A stretch of DNA of 64,000 nt from Blattabacterium cuenoti (GTDB lineage: Bacteria > Bacteroidota > Bacteroidia > Flavobacteriales > Blattabacteriaceae): the NCBI RefSeq assembly GCF_014252275.1, contig NZ_CP059214.1, forward strand, positions 125,906 through 189,905, in the 5' to 3' direction. Below the pieces are notes generated by a model. It did no database searches, was not told where the DNA came from, and saw nothing but the letters and a program-made list of their open reading frames with translations. This document shows, piece after piece, positions 9,642-19,155 of this stretch. Numbering within the stretch: position 1 is the stretch's first letter; every line of letters starts with the position of its first letter. The translations under genes and the position numbers were made by a program.

Positions 9642-11057
9642 GTGAACGAATACAAAAATCCTTTAGTAGAAAAATATAGTAGTAAAGAAATGTTATATAA
9701 TTTTTCTCCTAAAAAAAAATTCATTATTTGGAGAAAATTATGGATTCATTTAGCAATGATTCAAAAAGAATTAGGACTCAATATTAGCGAAAAACAAATC
9801 AATGATATGAAAAAAAACTTGTATAACATTGATTGGGAACGAGTCGATTTTTTTGAAAAAAAATTTCAACATGATGTAATGGCACATTTATATGCTTTTG
9901 GAGAAAAAGCAAAAATTGCAAAACCTATTATCCATCTTGGAGTAACAAGTGCTTTTTTAGGAGATAATACCGATATTATTCTTATTCGTGACGGATTAAA
10001 AATTCTATTAAAAAAAATAATTTATGTTCTTTTTTTTATGAGAAATTTTTCATTAGAATATCATGATTTACCAACTTTGGCCTTTACTCATTATCAACCA
10101 GCTCAATTAACAACGTTAGGAAAACGTGCAACGTTATGGATGCAAAGTCTCATTATGGATTTAGAAGAATTAGAATTTCGATTGAATCATCTGCATTTTA
10201 GAGGTGTAAAAGGAGCTGTTGGAACTGCAGCAAGTTTCAAAGATTTATTTAATGGGGATATTAAAAAATTTCAATTGTTAGATAAAAAGATATCGAATAT
10301 GTTTGGATTCCAAAATGTTTTCCCTGTTACTGGACAAACTTATGATAGAAAAGTCGATTCTCAAATATTAAATTTATTGTCCAATATTTCTCAATCGTCC
10401 CATAAATTTAGTAATGATATTCGATTGTTACAAAATCTCAAAGAATTATCAGAACCGTTTGGAAAAGAACAGATTGGATCTAGTGCAATGTCTTATAAAA
10501 AAAATCCAATATACAGTGAACGTATGTCCTCTTTATCCAAATATGTGATATCTTTATCGAATAGTTCAGCAATGGTTGCAGCAACTCAATGGTTGGAGCG
10601 TACTTTAGATGATTCTGCAAATAGACGATTGGTTATTGGACAGTCATTTCTTTCTGTAGATGCTATTTTAATGATTTGGAAAAATATAATTAAAGACATT
10701 GTAGTCTATCCTAAAGTCATTGAAAAAAATATAAATCACGAACTTCCTTTTTTAATTACTGAATATATTATTGTTGAATCAGTAAAAAATGGAGGAGATC
10801 GACAAGAAGTTCATGAAAGAATTCGAAAACATTCCATGAAAACACATTTTGATATGCAATGGAAAGGAGAAAAAAACCATTTTATAAAAAAAATTTTATG
10901 TGATGAAAAAATTCCAATATGTAAAGAAAAAATGAAAAAGATTATCAATCCTAAAAATCTTATTGGATTCGCTTCCGAACAGACGTTGGAATTTATTCAA
11001 AAAAAAGTAAATCCTTTTTTAAAAAAATATTATCAATTGATTGATAAAAATATATAA
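9642..11057 (+). CDS. purB: Adenylosuccinate lyase (Clostridium/eukaryote-like type)
   Basis: Removes fumarate from SAICAR and from adenylosuccinate, so it serves both the main purine pathway and the AMP branch. The fumarase/aspartase-superfamily signature is GSSAMSYKKNP near residues 284-294, and other markers are THYQPAQLTTLGKR and RTLDDSANRR. The start codon is GTG at 9642; no ATG fits. At 471 residues, with an N-terminus like NPLVEKYSSKEM, it resembles the 475-residue clostridial form rather than the roughly 450-residue form beginning with an SPIDGRY-like motif that I associate with free-living Flavobacteria. It lies 12 bases after purA. Confidence 0.95.
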   Translation: MNEYKNPLVEKYSSKEMLYNFSPKKKFIIWRKLWIHLAMIQKELGLNISEKQINDMKKNLYNIDWERVDFFEKKFQHDVMAHLYAFGEKAKIAKPIIHLGVTSAFLGDNTDIILIRDGLKILLKKIIYVLFFMRNFSLEYHDLPTLAFTHYQPAQLTTLGKRATLWMQSLIMDLEELEFRLNHLHFRGVKGAVGTAASFKDLFNGDIKKFQLLDKKISNMFGFQNVFPVTGQTYDRKVDSQILNLLSNISQSSHKFSNDIRLLQNLKELSEPFGKEQIGSSAMSYKKNPIYSERMSSLSKYVISLSNSSAMVAATQWLERTLDDSANRRLVIGQSFLSVDAILMIWKNIIKDIVVYPKVIEKNINHELPFLITEYIIVESVKNGGDRQEVHERIRKHSMKTHFDMQWKGEKNHFIKKILCDEKIPICKEKMKKIINPKNLIGFASEQTLEFIQKKVNPFLKKYYQLIDKNI

Positions 11058-11109
11058 CATGAAATTTTTATTATTTTTTTTGAAATAAGTATTATATTTT
11101 TTGAAAAAA

Positions 11110-14100
11110 ATGAATTTTAAAATTTTTATAAAAAAAAAACGTCCTTTTAATCAAGATTCAAATGCATTATTTTATGAATTAATGGATTTAAATATTCCTA
11201 TAAAGAAAGTAATTATATATCGTGTATATAAAATATGCAATGTTGACGAAACAACGTTTTTAGAAAGTTTACCAAAAATTTTTTTTGATCCTGTAACAGA
11301 TATTTTTTATCAAAAAAAATATTTTCATCATCATTTTCCATTTTTTTCATTAAAAGATCAAGATAGATCTAATGCAGCAAAACAATGCATAAAAATTTTA
11401 TATCCTGCATCTTGTATAAAAATCCATACATATTCAATTGTGGAATTGATAGGAATAAAAACAAAAGAAGATGTAGAAAAATCTAAAAAATATTTTTTTT
11501 CTAAATATTCAAATTTTTTTGATGTTATAAATAAGGTAGATTCTTCTTCCTTAAAGAAGGATCTTTTAATTAATTTTATTCATTTGTCCATGAAAGAATT
11601 AAAAAAACTTCATAAAAAGTTGGATTTATCGATCTCTTTTAAAGATTTACTATTTATAAAAAAATACTTTATTCAAGAAAAAAGAAATCCAAAAGAAATA
11701 GAAATACGTATTTTAGAAACCTATTGGTCAGATCATTGCAGACACATAACGTTTTTTACTTCATTAAAAAAAATACGTTTTAATGGAATTTTGAAAAAAA
11801 AATATCAACATATATTTAAAGAATACTTAAAAAATAAATCTTTTCTTGGAATTTCCCATCATCCGATTACTTTGATGGAATTATCTATACTTCCTTCTCA
11901 AATTCTTTACCAAAAAGGTAAGTTGAAACATTATTGTCCATCTAACGAAAAAAATGCATGTATGATGATGATCAATGTCGATGTTGATAATCAACGAGAG
12001 AAATGGTATTTGTTTTTTAAAAATGAAACGCATAATCATCCTACAGAAATTAATCCATTCGTAGGAGCTGCAACTTGCCTAGGTGGAGCAATCAGAGATC
12101 CATTATCTGGAAGATCTTTCGTTTATCAAGGAATTCGTTTAAGTGGATCAGCAAATCCTACCAATTCTACAACGTTTTATGATAAAATTCCTCAAAACAA
12201 AATTAGTAGAGAAGCGGCTATGGGATTTAGCTCTTATGGAAATCAAATAGGATTATCAACAACACATGTTCATGAAATTTATCATGAAGGATATCGTGCT
12301 AAACGAATGGAAATTGGTATGGTTGTAGGAGCTTCACCTATGCAATTTGTCAAACAAAAAACATTAAAAAAAGGAGACATTATTTTATTAATAGGAGGAT
12401 TAACAGGAAAACATGGAATCGGAGATGCAACAGATTCTTCTAAAAAAAACAATAAAAGGATTAAAAAAAATAAGATTAATCAACAAAAGGGCGATCCTTT
12501 AACTGAAAGAAAAATACAAAGATTTTTTAGAAAAAAAAAAGTCACTTCTTTAATAAAAAAATGCAATGATTTTGGAGCAGGTGGTGGAGCAATTGCAATT
12601 GGAGAATTACATGACAGCATTGAACTTGATTTAGATCAAATACCTATAGATAAAAATCAAACCATGAACGAATTAGAAATATCTCTATCCGAATCTCAAG
12701 AACGTATGGCCGTTGTTTTACATCCTAAAAATGTTAATCATTTTATACAATTAGCTCATGAAGAGAATCTCATGGCCACTCCTATTGCAAAAATCACTGA
12801 TAACAAACGTATTATTTTTTATTATCAAAAAAAGGAAGTTTTTAATGTCAAAAGTTCTTTTCTTCATACAAAAGGTTCAAATAAAAAACAATCCGTAATA
12901 TTAGATTCACCTATAACATGTTCTCCTTTCAAAAAATCTAAACAATTGATTTTCAACAAAGAAAATTTTCTACATACTATTTCTAAATTAAATGTTGCAT
13001 CTCAAATTCATTTAGTAGAAATGTTTGATAATACGGTAGGAGGAACTACCGTACTTATGCCATTTGGAGGAAAATATCAAATGACTCCTTCTGAAGGAAG
13101 TGTTCAAAAAATTCCTGTATTACATGGAAATACCAATACGGTAAGTATGGTATCTTGGGGTTTTCATCCTGATATTTCGAATTGGAGTCCTTTTCATGGA
13201 GGATCTTATGCAATTATCGAATGCATATCAAAAATTGTATCAATGGGGGGGGATTATAAAAATACGTACCTCAGTTTTCAGGAATATTATCAAAAGTTAG
13301 GGAATAATTCAAAAACGTGGGGAATTCCCTTTGCATCCTTAATGGGTGCATATCATACTCAAATGTCTTTAGAAATTGCTTCAATTGGAGGAAAAGATTC
13401 TATGTCAGGATCTTATAAAAATTTTCATGTTCCTCCTACATTGATTTCGTTTGGAATTACAACAGGATTTTGTGATCATGTAATTTCTCCTGAATTTAAA
13501 AAAATAGGTAATAAAATTTATTTATTTCATCATAGTCCATTAACGGACGAAATGCCTAATTTTGAATCTATTAAAAATGCATACAATCAAATTTATGATG
13601 GAATACGTTCCAAAAAAATAATATCAGTAAAAACGGTAAAAGATGGAGGAATATCAATTGCTATTGCACAAATGTCCTTTGGAAATCGTTTGGGGGCAAT
13701 AATAAACTGTAAAAAAAATCTTTTGGATCTTCAAATTGGATCGTTAATTATAGAATCATCTTCATATCTATCGGATGATTTCATTTTAATAGGAAAAGTC
13801 ATATCCAATAAATCGTTAATATTTAATGATGTATCTATTGATATAAATGTTGCACAATTCCATTGGTTGAAGACTTTATCTTCTGTTTTTTCTTTTGAAC
13901 ATGATAAAAAAGAAAAAAGAAACACTATCATCCAGAATCATATTGAAAAAAAAACAATTATTCATCAATCCGAATTCTCCACTGTTATAGGAAAATCTTC
14001 CTTTTATAAAGGAATTCCAAGAGTATTCATTCCCATATTTCCAGGAACTAATGGAGAATTTGAATCCATTCGTTCATTCCATAAAGTAGGTTCCATCATA

Positions 14101-14811
14101 AAAACTTTTGTATTTAAAAATATGAAAGATAAAGATATTCTAAATTCTATATTAGAATGTAAAAAATATATAGAATCTACACAAATTATTATGTTATGTG
14201 GTGGATTTAGTTATGGAGATGAACCAGACGGTTCTGGAAAATTTATAGCATCTATATTATATAATCCTCATATTCAAGAATCCATCCATCGTTTTTTAGA
14301 AAATGATGGATTAATATTGGGAATTTGTAATGGATTTCAAAGTTTAATTAAATCAGGACTGTTACCATATGGTAAAATTTGTTTAAGAAATGAAAACTCT
14401 CCTACATTAACATATAATAAGAGGAACAAATATATATCTCGATGTGTACACATAAAAATTCTATCTGATAAATCACCATGGCTCATGGGAATGAAAAATA
14501 ATATATATACATTACCTATTTCTCATGGAGAAGGAAGGTTTTACGCTAAAAAAAACATGATAAAGGTTTTATTCGATCAAAATCAAGTTGCGTCTCAATA
14601 TGTGAATACAAATGGACTTCCTAGTTTAAGTCCAACGGATAATCCCAACGGATCTGTAGAATCTATTGAAGGATTATTAAGTGTAGATGGAAAAATTTAT
14701 GGAAGAATGACTCATCCAGAACGATGTGATCAAGGATTATTAAAGAATATTCCAAATAGTTCTCGAAATTCTCATTCTATTTTTAAAAATGCAGTACAAT
14801 ATTTTATGTAA
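11110..14811 (+). CDS. purL: Phosphoribosylformylglycinamidine synthase, large single-chain form
   Basis: Converts FGAR to FGAM with ATP and glutamine. A single chain of about 1233 residues carries the N-terminal domain, two PurM-like ATP-binding halves (FKNETHNHPTEI near 311 and GGKDSMSG near 760) and a C-terminal glutaminase domain beginning near IPIFPGTNGE. The glutaminase nucleophile is in GICNGFQ (about Cys1073) and the catalytic His is in THPERC. The ATG at 11110 is preferred because the family N-terminus begins just there; a TTG at 11101 is possible. Sequence phrases such as SESQERMAVV and QEYYQKLG fit the second (Clostridium/Streptococcus-type) PurL clade. A run of eight guanines at 13245-13252 is in frame. 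Confidence 0.95.
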   Translation: MNFKIFIKKKRPFNQDSNALFYELMDLNIPIKKVIIYRVYKICNVDETTFLESLPKIFFDPVTDIFYQKKYFHHHFPFFSLKDQDRSNAAKQCIKILYPASCIKIHTYSIVELIGIKTKEDVEKSKKYFFSKYSNFFDVINKVDSSSLKKDLLINFIHLSMKELKKLHKKLDLSISFKDLLFIKKYFIQEKRNPKEIEIRILETYWSDHCRHITFFTSLKKIRFNGILKKKYQHIFKEYLKNKSFLGISHHPITLMELSILPSQILYQKGKLKHYCPSNEKNACMMMINVDVDNQREKWYLFFKNETHNHPTEINPFVGAATCLGGAIRDPLSGRSFVYQGIRLSGSANPTNSTTFYDKIPQNKISREAAMGFSSYGNQIGLSTTHVHEIYHEGYRAKRMEIGMVVGASPMQFVKQKTLKKGDIILLIGGLTGKHGIGDATDSSKKNNKRIKKNKINQQKGDPLTERKIQRFFRKKKVTSLIKKCNDFGAGGGAIAIGELHDSIELDLDQIPIDKNQTMNELEISLSESQERMAVVLHPKNVNHFIQLAHEENLMATPIAKITDNKRIIFYYQKKEVFNVKSSFLHTKGSNKKQSVILDSPITCSPFKKSKQLIFNKENFLHTISKLNVASQIHLVEMFDNTVGGTTVLMPFGGKYQMTPSEGSVQKIPVLHGNTNTVSMVSWGFHPDISNWSPFHGGSYAIIECISKIVSMGGDYKNTYLSFQEYYQKLGNNSKTWGIPFASLMGAYHTQMSLEIASIGGKDSMSGSYKNFHVPPTLISFGITTGFCDHVISPEFKKIGNKIYLFHHSPLTDEMPNFESIKNAYNQIYDGIRSKKIISVKTVKDGGISIAIAQMSFGNRLGAIINCKKNLLDLQIGSLIIESSSYLSDDFILIGKVISNKSLIFNDVSIDINVAQFHWLKTLSSVFSFEHDKKEKRNTIIQNHIEKKTIIHQSEFSTVIGKSSFYKGIPRVFIPIFPGTNGEFESIRSFHKVGSIIKTFVFKNMKDKDILNSILECKKYIESTQIIMLCGGFSYGDEPDGSGKFIASILYNPHIQESIHRFLENDGLILGICNGFQSLIKSGLLPYGKICLRNENSPTLTYNKRNKYISRCVHIKILSDKSPWLMGMKNNIYTLPISHGEGRFYAKKNMIKVLFDQNQVASQYVNTNGLPSLSPTDNPNGSVESIEGLLSVDGKIYGRMTHPERCDQGLLKNIPNSSRNSHSIFKNAVQYFM

Positions 14812-14840
14812 AAAAAACGTTGAATAACCTAAATATTTTT

Positions 14841-15323
14841 ATGAAAATTTCCATTTTTTTAGGAAGTGTATCGGATCAATCCATCATCAATCCTGCAATA
14901 GAACTCATTAAAAAATTCAATATAAACTACTCATGTTATGTAATTTCTGCACATAGATTACCAGATAGGTTAATTACACAATTAAAAGAAACATCATCTG
15001 ATGGTACGGAGGTAATTATTGCTGTTGCAGGATTATCCGCTCATTTACCAGGAATCATTTCTTCAAGAACCATTTTACCTGTTATCGGTGTCCCCGTTTG
15101 TTCAACAAATGGATTATTAGGTGGAATGGATGCACTTTTATCTATGATTCAAATGCCTAAAGAAGTTCCTGTTTCTACCGTAGGTATTAATAATTCTTAT
15201 AATGCAGCACTATTAGCTATTCGTATTCTATCTATAAAATATAGATGTATTAAAAATTTACTAATTACCTTCCAAATGCATAAAAAACAAAAATTGATAA
15301 ATGAAATAAACATAAATTTATGA
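14841..15323 (+). CDS. purE: N5-carboxyaminoimidazole ribonucleotide mutase
   Basis: Rearranges N5-CAIR to CAIR in purine synthesis. The start at the ATG at 14841 gives MKISIFLGSVSD, the standard PurE beginning, and 160 residues; a TTG at 14820 would add seven atypical residues. Visible motifs are SVSDQS, the active-site SAHRLP near residues 41-46, AHLPG near 78, LPVIGVPV, and SMIQMPKEVPV. These follow the bacterial class I pattern, although HRLP replaces the common HRTP. Class I enzymes need the PurK product; no purK lies in this window. It sits between purL and purC and overlaps purC by four bases. Confidence 0.92.
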   Translation: MKISIFLGSVSDQSIINPAIELIKKFNINYSCYVISAHRLPDRLITQLKETSSDGTEVIIAVAGLSAHLPGIISSRTILPVIGVPVCSTNGLLGGMDALLSMIQMPKEVPVSTVGINNSYNAALLAIRILSIKYRCIKNLLITFQMHKKQKLINEININL

Positions 15324-16066
15324 ATTCCGTAATAAAAAAAAATCTTCTTATAGAAGGAAAAACAAAAAAAATATACTGTACAAATAATCCATTTGAAATT
15401 ATTATACATTATAAAGATAATTTAACGTCTTTAAATGGTAAAAAAAATGAAATTTATCAGGATAAAGGAATATTAAATAACGAAATCAATACACATATTT
15501 TTCAATTTCTCAATTCTTGTGGAATCAACACCCATTTTATAAAAAGAATCAACAATAGAGAACAATTATGCATGAAGTTAAAGATGATCCCTTTAGAATT
15601 TGTTTTGAGAAATATTGTTTCTGGTAGTATGGCTCAACGGTTAGGTATTGAAGAAGGAATTAAAATAAACAAAAATGGAATTATTGAAATTTTTTATAAA
15701 AATGATCAATTACAAGATCCATTAATTAATGATCATCATGCAATATTTTTGGATATTATTTCTTATGAAGAATTAAATTATATATATTCTATCATGAAAA
15801 AAATCAATAATATTCTTAAACAATATTTTTTAAGCAAAAATATTATATTAGTAGATTTTAAACTAGAATTTGGAAAAAATACAAACAATGAAATTTCACT
15901 TGCTGATGAAATTAGTCCTGAAACCTGTCGTTTCTGGGATAAAATCACTATGAAAAAATTAGATAAAGATCCGTTTAGAAAAAATTTAACAACAAAACAT
16001 ATAGACATTATTGATGTGTACATGGAAATTTTAAAAAGACTCCATCATAATTCATCTTATCAATAA
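15320..16066 (+). CDS. purC: SAICAR synthase, short bacterial type
   Basis: Ligates aspartate to CAIR with ATP to make SAICAR. The ATG overlaps the TGA of purE, so translation is probably coupled. Key family phrases are LIEGKTKKIY near residues 9-18, LEFVLRNIVSGSMAQRLG near 92-109, DPLINDHH, ILVDFKLEFG and the nucleotide-binding LADEISPETCRFWD near 193-206. The 248-residue length matches the Bacillus/Clostridium/E. coli short form. The SAICAR synthase I know from Flavobacteria is longer, above 300 residues, so this is an unusual type for the presumed host lineage. Confidence 0.95.
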   Translation: MNSVIKKNLLIEGKTKKIYCTNNPFEIIIHYKDNLTSLNGKKNEIYQDKGILNNEINTHIFQFLNSCGINTHFIKRINNREQLCMKLKMIPLEFVLRNIVSGSMAQRLGIEEGIKINKNGIIEIFYKNDQLQDPLINDHHAIFLDIISYEELNYIYSIMKKINNILKQYFLSKNIILVDFKLEFGKNTNNEISLADEISPETCRFWDKITMKKLDKDPFRKNLTTKHIDIIDVYMEILKRLHHNSSYQ

Positions 16067-16124
16067 GAACAAAATAATTTTTTTGTAAAAAAAAAGGATG
16101 GAATTCTAACTATTTTAATCCATT

Positions 16125-17543
16125 ATGAAAAAAGAGGATAGTAGTTTTCTTTCAGATAAATTCCATGAAGAATGTGGAATATTCGGAGTTTATTCCCCTT
16201 CTAAAATAGATACTTTCTCTTTAATCCAATTTGGATTATTTGCGTTACAACACCGAGGACAAGAAGCATGTGGTTTCTCTGTATTACGTGATGGATTTAT
16301 TATTTCTCATAAAAATGAAGGGCTTGTTTTAGATTTTTTCCGTAAAATATATAATTCTGAATGTTACCATGGAAATGCTGCCATTGGTCATACGCGGTAT
16401 TCCACTGAAGGAGGACAAAGTAAAAGAAATATTCAACCATTTTTTTGTGAAGATTCTTATGGGAAAAGTACCATTTCTATTGTCCATAATGGAAATTTAA
16501 TCAATGCATGTAATATTCGGAAAAAATTAGAATCTGAGGGGGTTCATTTTATATCTGAATATTCAGATTCAGAAGTTATATTACGATTAATACAGAAATA
16601 TTTATTGAAGTATAATAATTGTCTCAAAAAAGCAATCAAGAAGACAACAATGGATATTAAAGGAGCTTATTCCGTAATAGTCTTAATGAATAATAAAATA
16701 GCGGCATTTCGTGATCCTTACGGAATACGCCCTTTGTGTTATGGAATGTTAAATGAAAAAACATATCTATTTAGTTCCGAAACCTGTGGCATTGATTCTG
16801 TTGGAGGATTTTATATAAGAGATTTACTTCCAGGAGAATCCATTATTGTTGAAAAACAATCGGTTTATTTTTTTTCTTTAAAAAAAACAACATGGATCAA
16901 AAGAAGAATATGTTCTTTTGAATATATTTATTTTTCTCGTCCTGATTCTTTAATTGAAAATATAAATGTTTATGAAATACGTGAAAAAAGTGGTGAAAAA
17001 CTTTATCAACAACATCCAGTAGAAGCAGATGTTGTAATTGGTGTACCAGATTCTGGAGTTCCTGCATCTATTGGATATTCTAAAGCTTCTGGAATTCCAT
17101 TTAAACCTCTTTTAGTAAAGAATAAATATATTGGTAGATCTTTTATTCTTCCTAAAAAGGAAATGAGGGAGGAAATGGTAAATTTAAAACTCAATCCTAT
17201 TTTATATGAAATTATAGGAAAAAGAATTGTGATTATTGACGATTCCATTGTTAGGGGAACAACTAGTAAAAGATTGGTCACGCTCTTAAGAAGAGCAGGA
17301 GCTAAAGAGATTCATTTTAGAAGTGCTTCTCCACCTATTATCGCACCCTGTTATTTAGGGGTGGATACTCCTATAAAAAAAGATCTCATTTCATATCAGA
17401 TAAATCAAAATACTATGAAAAAAGTATTAAATGTAGATAGTTTAGAATTCCTAAGTATGGAAAATTTTATTGAAATTTTAGGAGGAAAAAGTTATTGTTT
17501 TGGATGTTTTACGGGAAACTATCCAGTCATAAAAAGTGATTAA
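16125..17543 (+). CDS. purF: Amidophosphoribosyltransferase with propeptide and Fe-S cysteines
   Basis: First committed purine step: PRPP and glutamine to phosphoribosylamine. The Ntn-hydrolase nucleophile is Cys17 in EECGIFGV, so a 16-residue propeptide would be cleaved off autocatalytically. The PRPP loop IIDDSIVRGTT lies at about residues 370-380. Four cysteines, Cys263, Cys409, Cys458 and Cys461, have the same arrangement as the [4Fe-4S] ligands of the Bacillus subtilis enzyme, with the exact 146-residue spacing between the first two. At 472 residues it is much shorter than the roughly 630-residue form I know from free-living Bacteroidetes. It lies 58 bases after purC. Confidence 0.95.
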   Translation: MKKEDSSFLSDKFHEECGIFGVYSPSKIDTFSLIQFGLFALQHRGQEACGFSVLRDGFIISHKNEGLVLDFFRKIYNSECYHGNAAIGHTRYSTEGGQSKRNIQPFFCEDSYGKSTISIVHNGNLINACNIRKKLESEGVHFISEYSDSEVILRLIQKYLLKYNNCLKKAIKKTTMDIKGAYSVIVLMNNKIAAFRDPYGIRPLCYGMLNEKTYLFSSETCGIDSVGGFYIRDLLPGESIIVEKQSVYFFSLKKTTWIKRRICSFEYIYFSRPDSLIENINVYEIREKSGEKLYQQHPVEADVVIGVPDSGVPASIGYSKASGIPFKPLLVKNKYIGRSFILPKKEMREEMVNLKLNPILYEIIGKRIVIIDDSIVRGTTSKRLVTLLRRAGAKEIHFRSASPPIIAPCYLGVDTPIKKDLISYQINQNTMKKVLNVDSLEFLSMENFIEILGGKSYCFGCFTGNYPVIKSD

Positions 17544-17555
17544 TAAATTCGGATC

Positions 17556-18545
17556 ATGAAAGAAATTGATTTAACTATTTGCAAAATCAATAAAATTTTG
17601 GAAAAAACATATAATAAAAAAATTCTAAGTAATCTAAAGAATTTTGCTGCATTCTATAAAATGGATCAATCTGTTTGGAAAAAACCGATTTTAGTTTCTG
17701 GAGTAGATGGTGTAGGGACTAAAATTCGTTTAGCAATAAATTACAAAAAATACGATGTCATTGGAAAAGATTGTTTTGCTATGTGTATTAATGATATTCT
17801 TTGTCACGGAGCAATTCCTTTATTTTTTCTAGACTATTTATCATGTAACATGATCGATGCTTCTATAGCATCTAAAATAATAGAAGGTGCGGCTTCTTCT
17901 TGTAAAGAAAGCAATACTTGTTTTATTGGTGGAGAAACCGCAGAAATGAAAGGTTTTTATAAAGAAAATGATTATGATATTTCGGGGTTTTGTGTTGGAA
18001 TGGTAGAAGAAGATCATCTTATCAATGGGAAAAAACTCATTCAAGAAGGTGATATTTTAATTGGTCTTCCATCATCGGGAATTCATAGTAATGGATTTTC
18101 TTTAATTAGAAATTTTTTTTATGAAAAAGATTTTGTACAAATTTTTGAAAATAAACCATTATATGAAACGCTTTTAATTCCTACCCGTGTGTATTATATC
18201 CCTGTTCATTATTTATTAAAAAAATTTTCTTGTATCCACGGAATTGCACATATTACCGGTGGAGGAATTTCTCATAACTTATCCAGGATTATTCCTGATA
18301 AATTATCAGCCATCATATACAAAAAAAATGTTCCCATTCATTCCATTTTTAGTTTGATTCAAAAAAAAGGTCATTTATCTGATAAAATAATGTGGGAAAC
18401 TTTTAATATGGGAATTGGAATGATTTTTGTCGTTTCATATAAATACAAAAATGAAGTATTAGAAACATTACGTTTGTCTGGAGAAAATCCACGTTTTTTA
18501 GGAAACATTGTAAAAGGTGAAACAAAAGTCTTATTACAAACATGA
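17556..18545 (+). CDS. purM: Phosphoribosylformylglycinamidine cyclo-ligase (AIR synthetase)
   Basis: Closes the imidazole ring: FGAM plus ATP to AIR. Family features are VSGVDGVGTKI near residues 48-58, the metal/ATP-site stretch IGKDCFAMCINDIL, the GGETAEMKGFY motif near 127-137, and GLPSSGIHSNGFSL. The 329 residues are typical of the E. coli/Bacillus form and differ from the longer, divergent PurM (near 390 residues) that I associate with Flavobacteria. It begins 12 bases after purF, and its stop overlaps the purN start by four bases. Confidence 0.96.
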   Translation: MKEIDLTICKINKILEKTYNKKILSNLKNFAAFYKMDQSVWKKPILVSGVDGVGTKIRLAINYKKYDVIGKDCFAMCINDILCHGAIPLFFLDYLSCNMIDASIASKIIEGAASSCKESNTCFIGGETAEMKGFYKENDYDISGFCVGMVEEDHLINGKKLIQEGDILIGLPSSGIHSNGFSLIRNFFYEKDFVQIFENKPLYETLLIPTRVYYIPVHYLLKKFSCIHGIAHITGGGISHNLSRIIPDKLSAIIYKKNVPIHSIFSLIQKKGHLSDKIMWETFNMGIGMIFVVSYKYKNEVLETLRLSGENPRFLGNIVKGETKVLLQT

Positions 18546-19099
18546 AAAAAATTACTATTTTAGTTTCTGGAAAAGGAACAAATCTCAAACATATAGTTCG
18601 ATCTATTCATAATGGAACCCTTTCAACTTTTTCAATAAATTCAGTAATTTCAGATAGAATTTGCCCTGCTATTTTCTATGCATTAAAAAAAAATATAAAA
18701 ATTTTTTCATTAAAAAAAGATCAATTTTTGTCAAAAAAAATTGATAATATTCTATTAAATAATATTCCATATATGATTGTATTATCTGGATTTTTATCTT
18801 TTCTTGATGAAGAATTTTGCAAAAAATGGGAAAGAAAAATTATTAATGTTCATCCTTCTTTATTACCTAAATATGGAGGAAAGGGAATGTACGGAATGAA
18901 TGTACATCGATCTGTAATAAAAAATAAAGAATGTATATCCGGAGCAACGATCCACTATGTAACAAAACATATAGATGAAGGAAAAATTCTTTTACAAAAA
19001 TCCTGTAAAGTTTCTATTAAGGATAATCCCATATCTTTATCAAAAAAAGTTTCTATTATAGAGAAAGAAATATTAATTCAATCAATAAAAAATTTTTAA
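18542..19099 (+). CDS. purN: Phosphoribosylglycinamide formyltransferase
   Basis: Transfers the formyl group of 10-formyl-tetrahydrofolate to GAR. The N-terminal phosphate-binding loop VSGKGTNLKHI lies at residues 8-18. The catalytic triad is recognisable in INVHPSLLPKYGGKGMYG (Asn and His near residues 101-103) and the Asp in HIDEGKIL. At 185 residues it has normal length. The ATG overlaps purM by four bases. Its cofactor would come from FolD, encoded at 59351. No PurT, the formate-dependent alternative, is seen. Confidence 0.94.
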   Translation: MKKITILVSGKGTNLKHIVRSIHNGTLSTFSINSVISDRICPAIFYALKKNIKIFSLKKDQFLSKKIDNILLNNIPYMIVLSGFLSFLDEEFCKKWERKIINVHPSLLPKYGGKGMYGMNVHRSVIKNKECISGATIHYVTKHIDEGKILLQKSCKVSIKDNPISLSKKVSIIEKEILIQSIKNF

Positions 19100-19155
19100 T
19101 TTTTCTCATAGGAAAAAAATAATCAATTTTTTATAAATACTTGGAAGATAAATAT

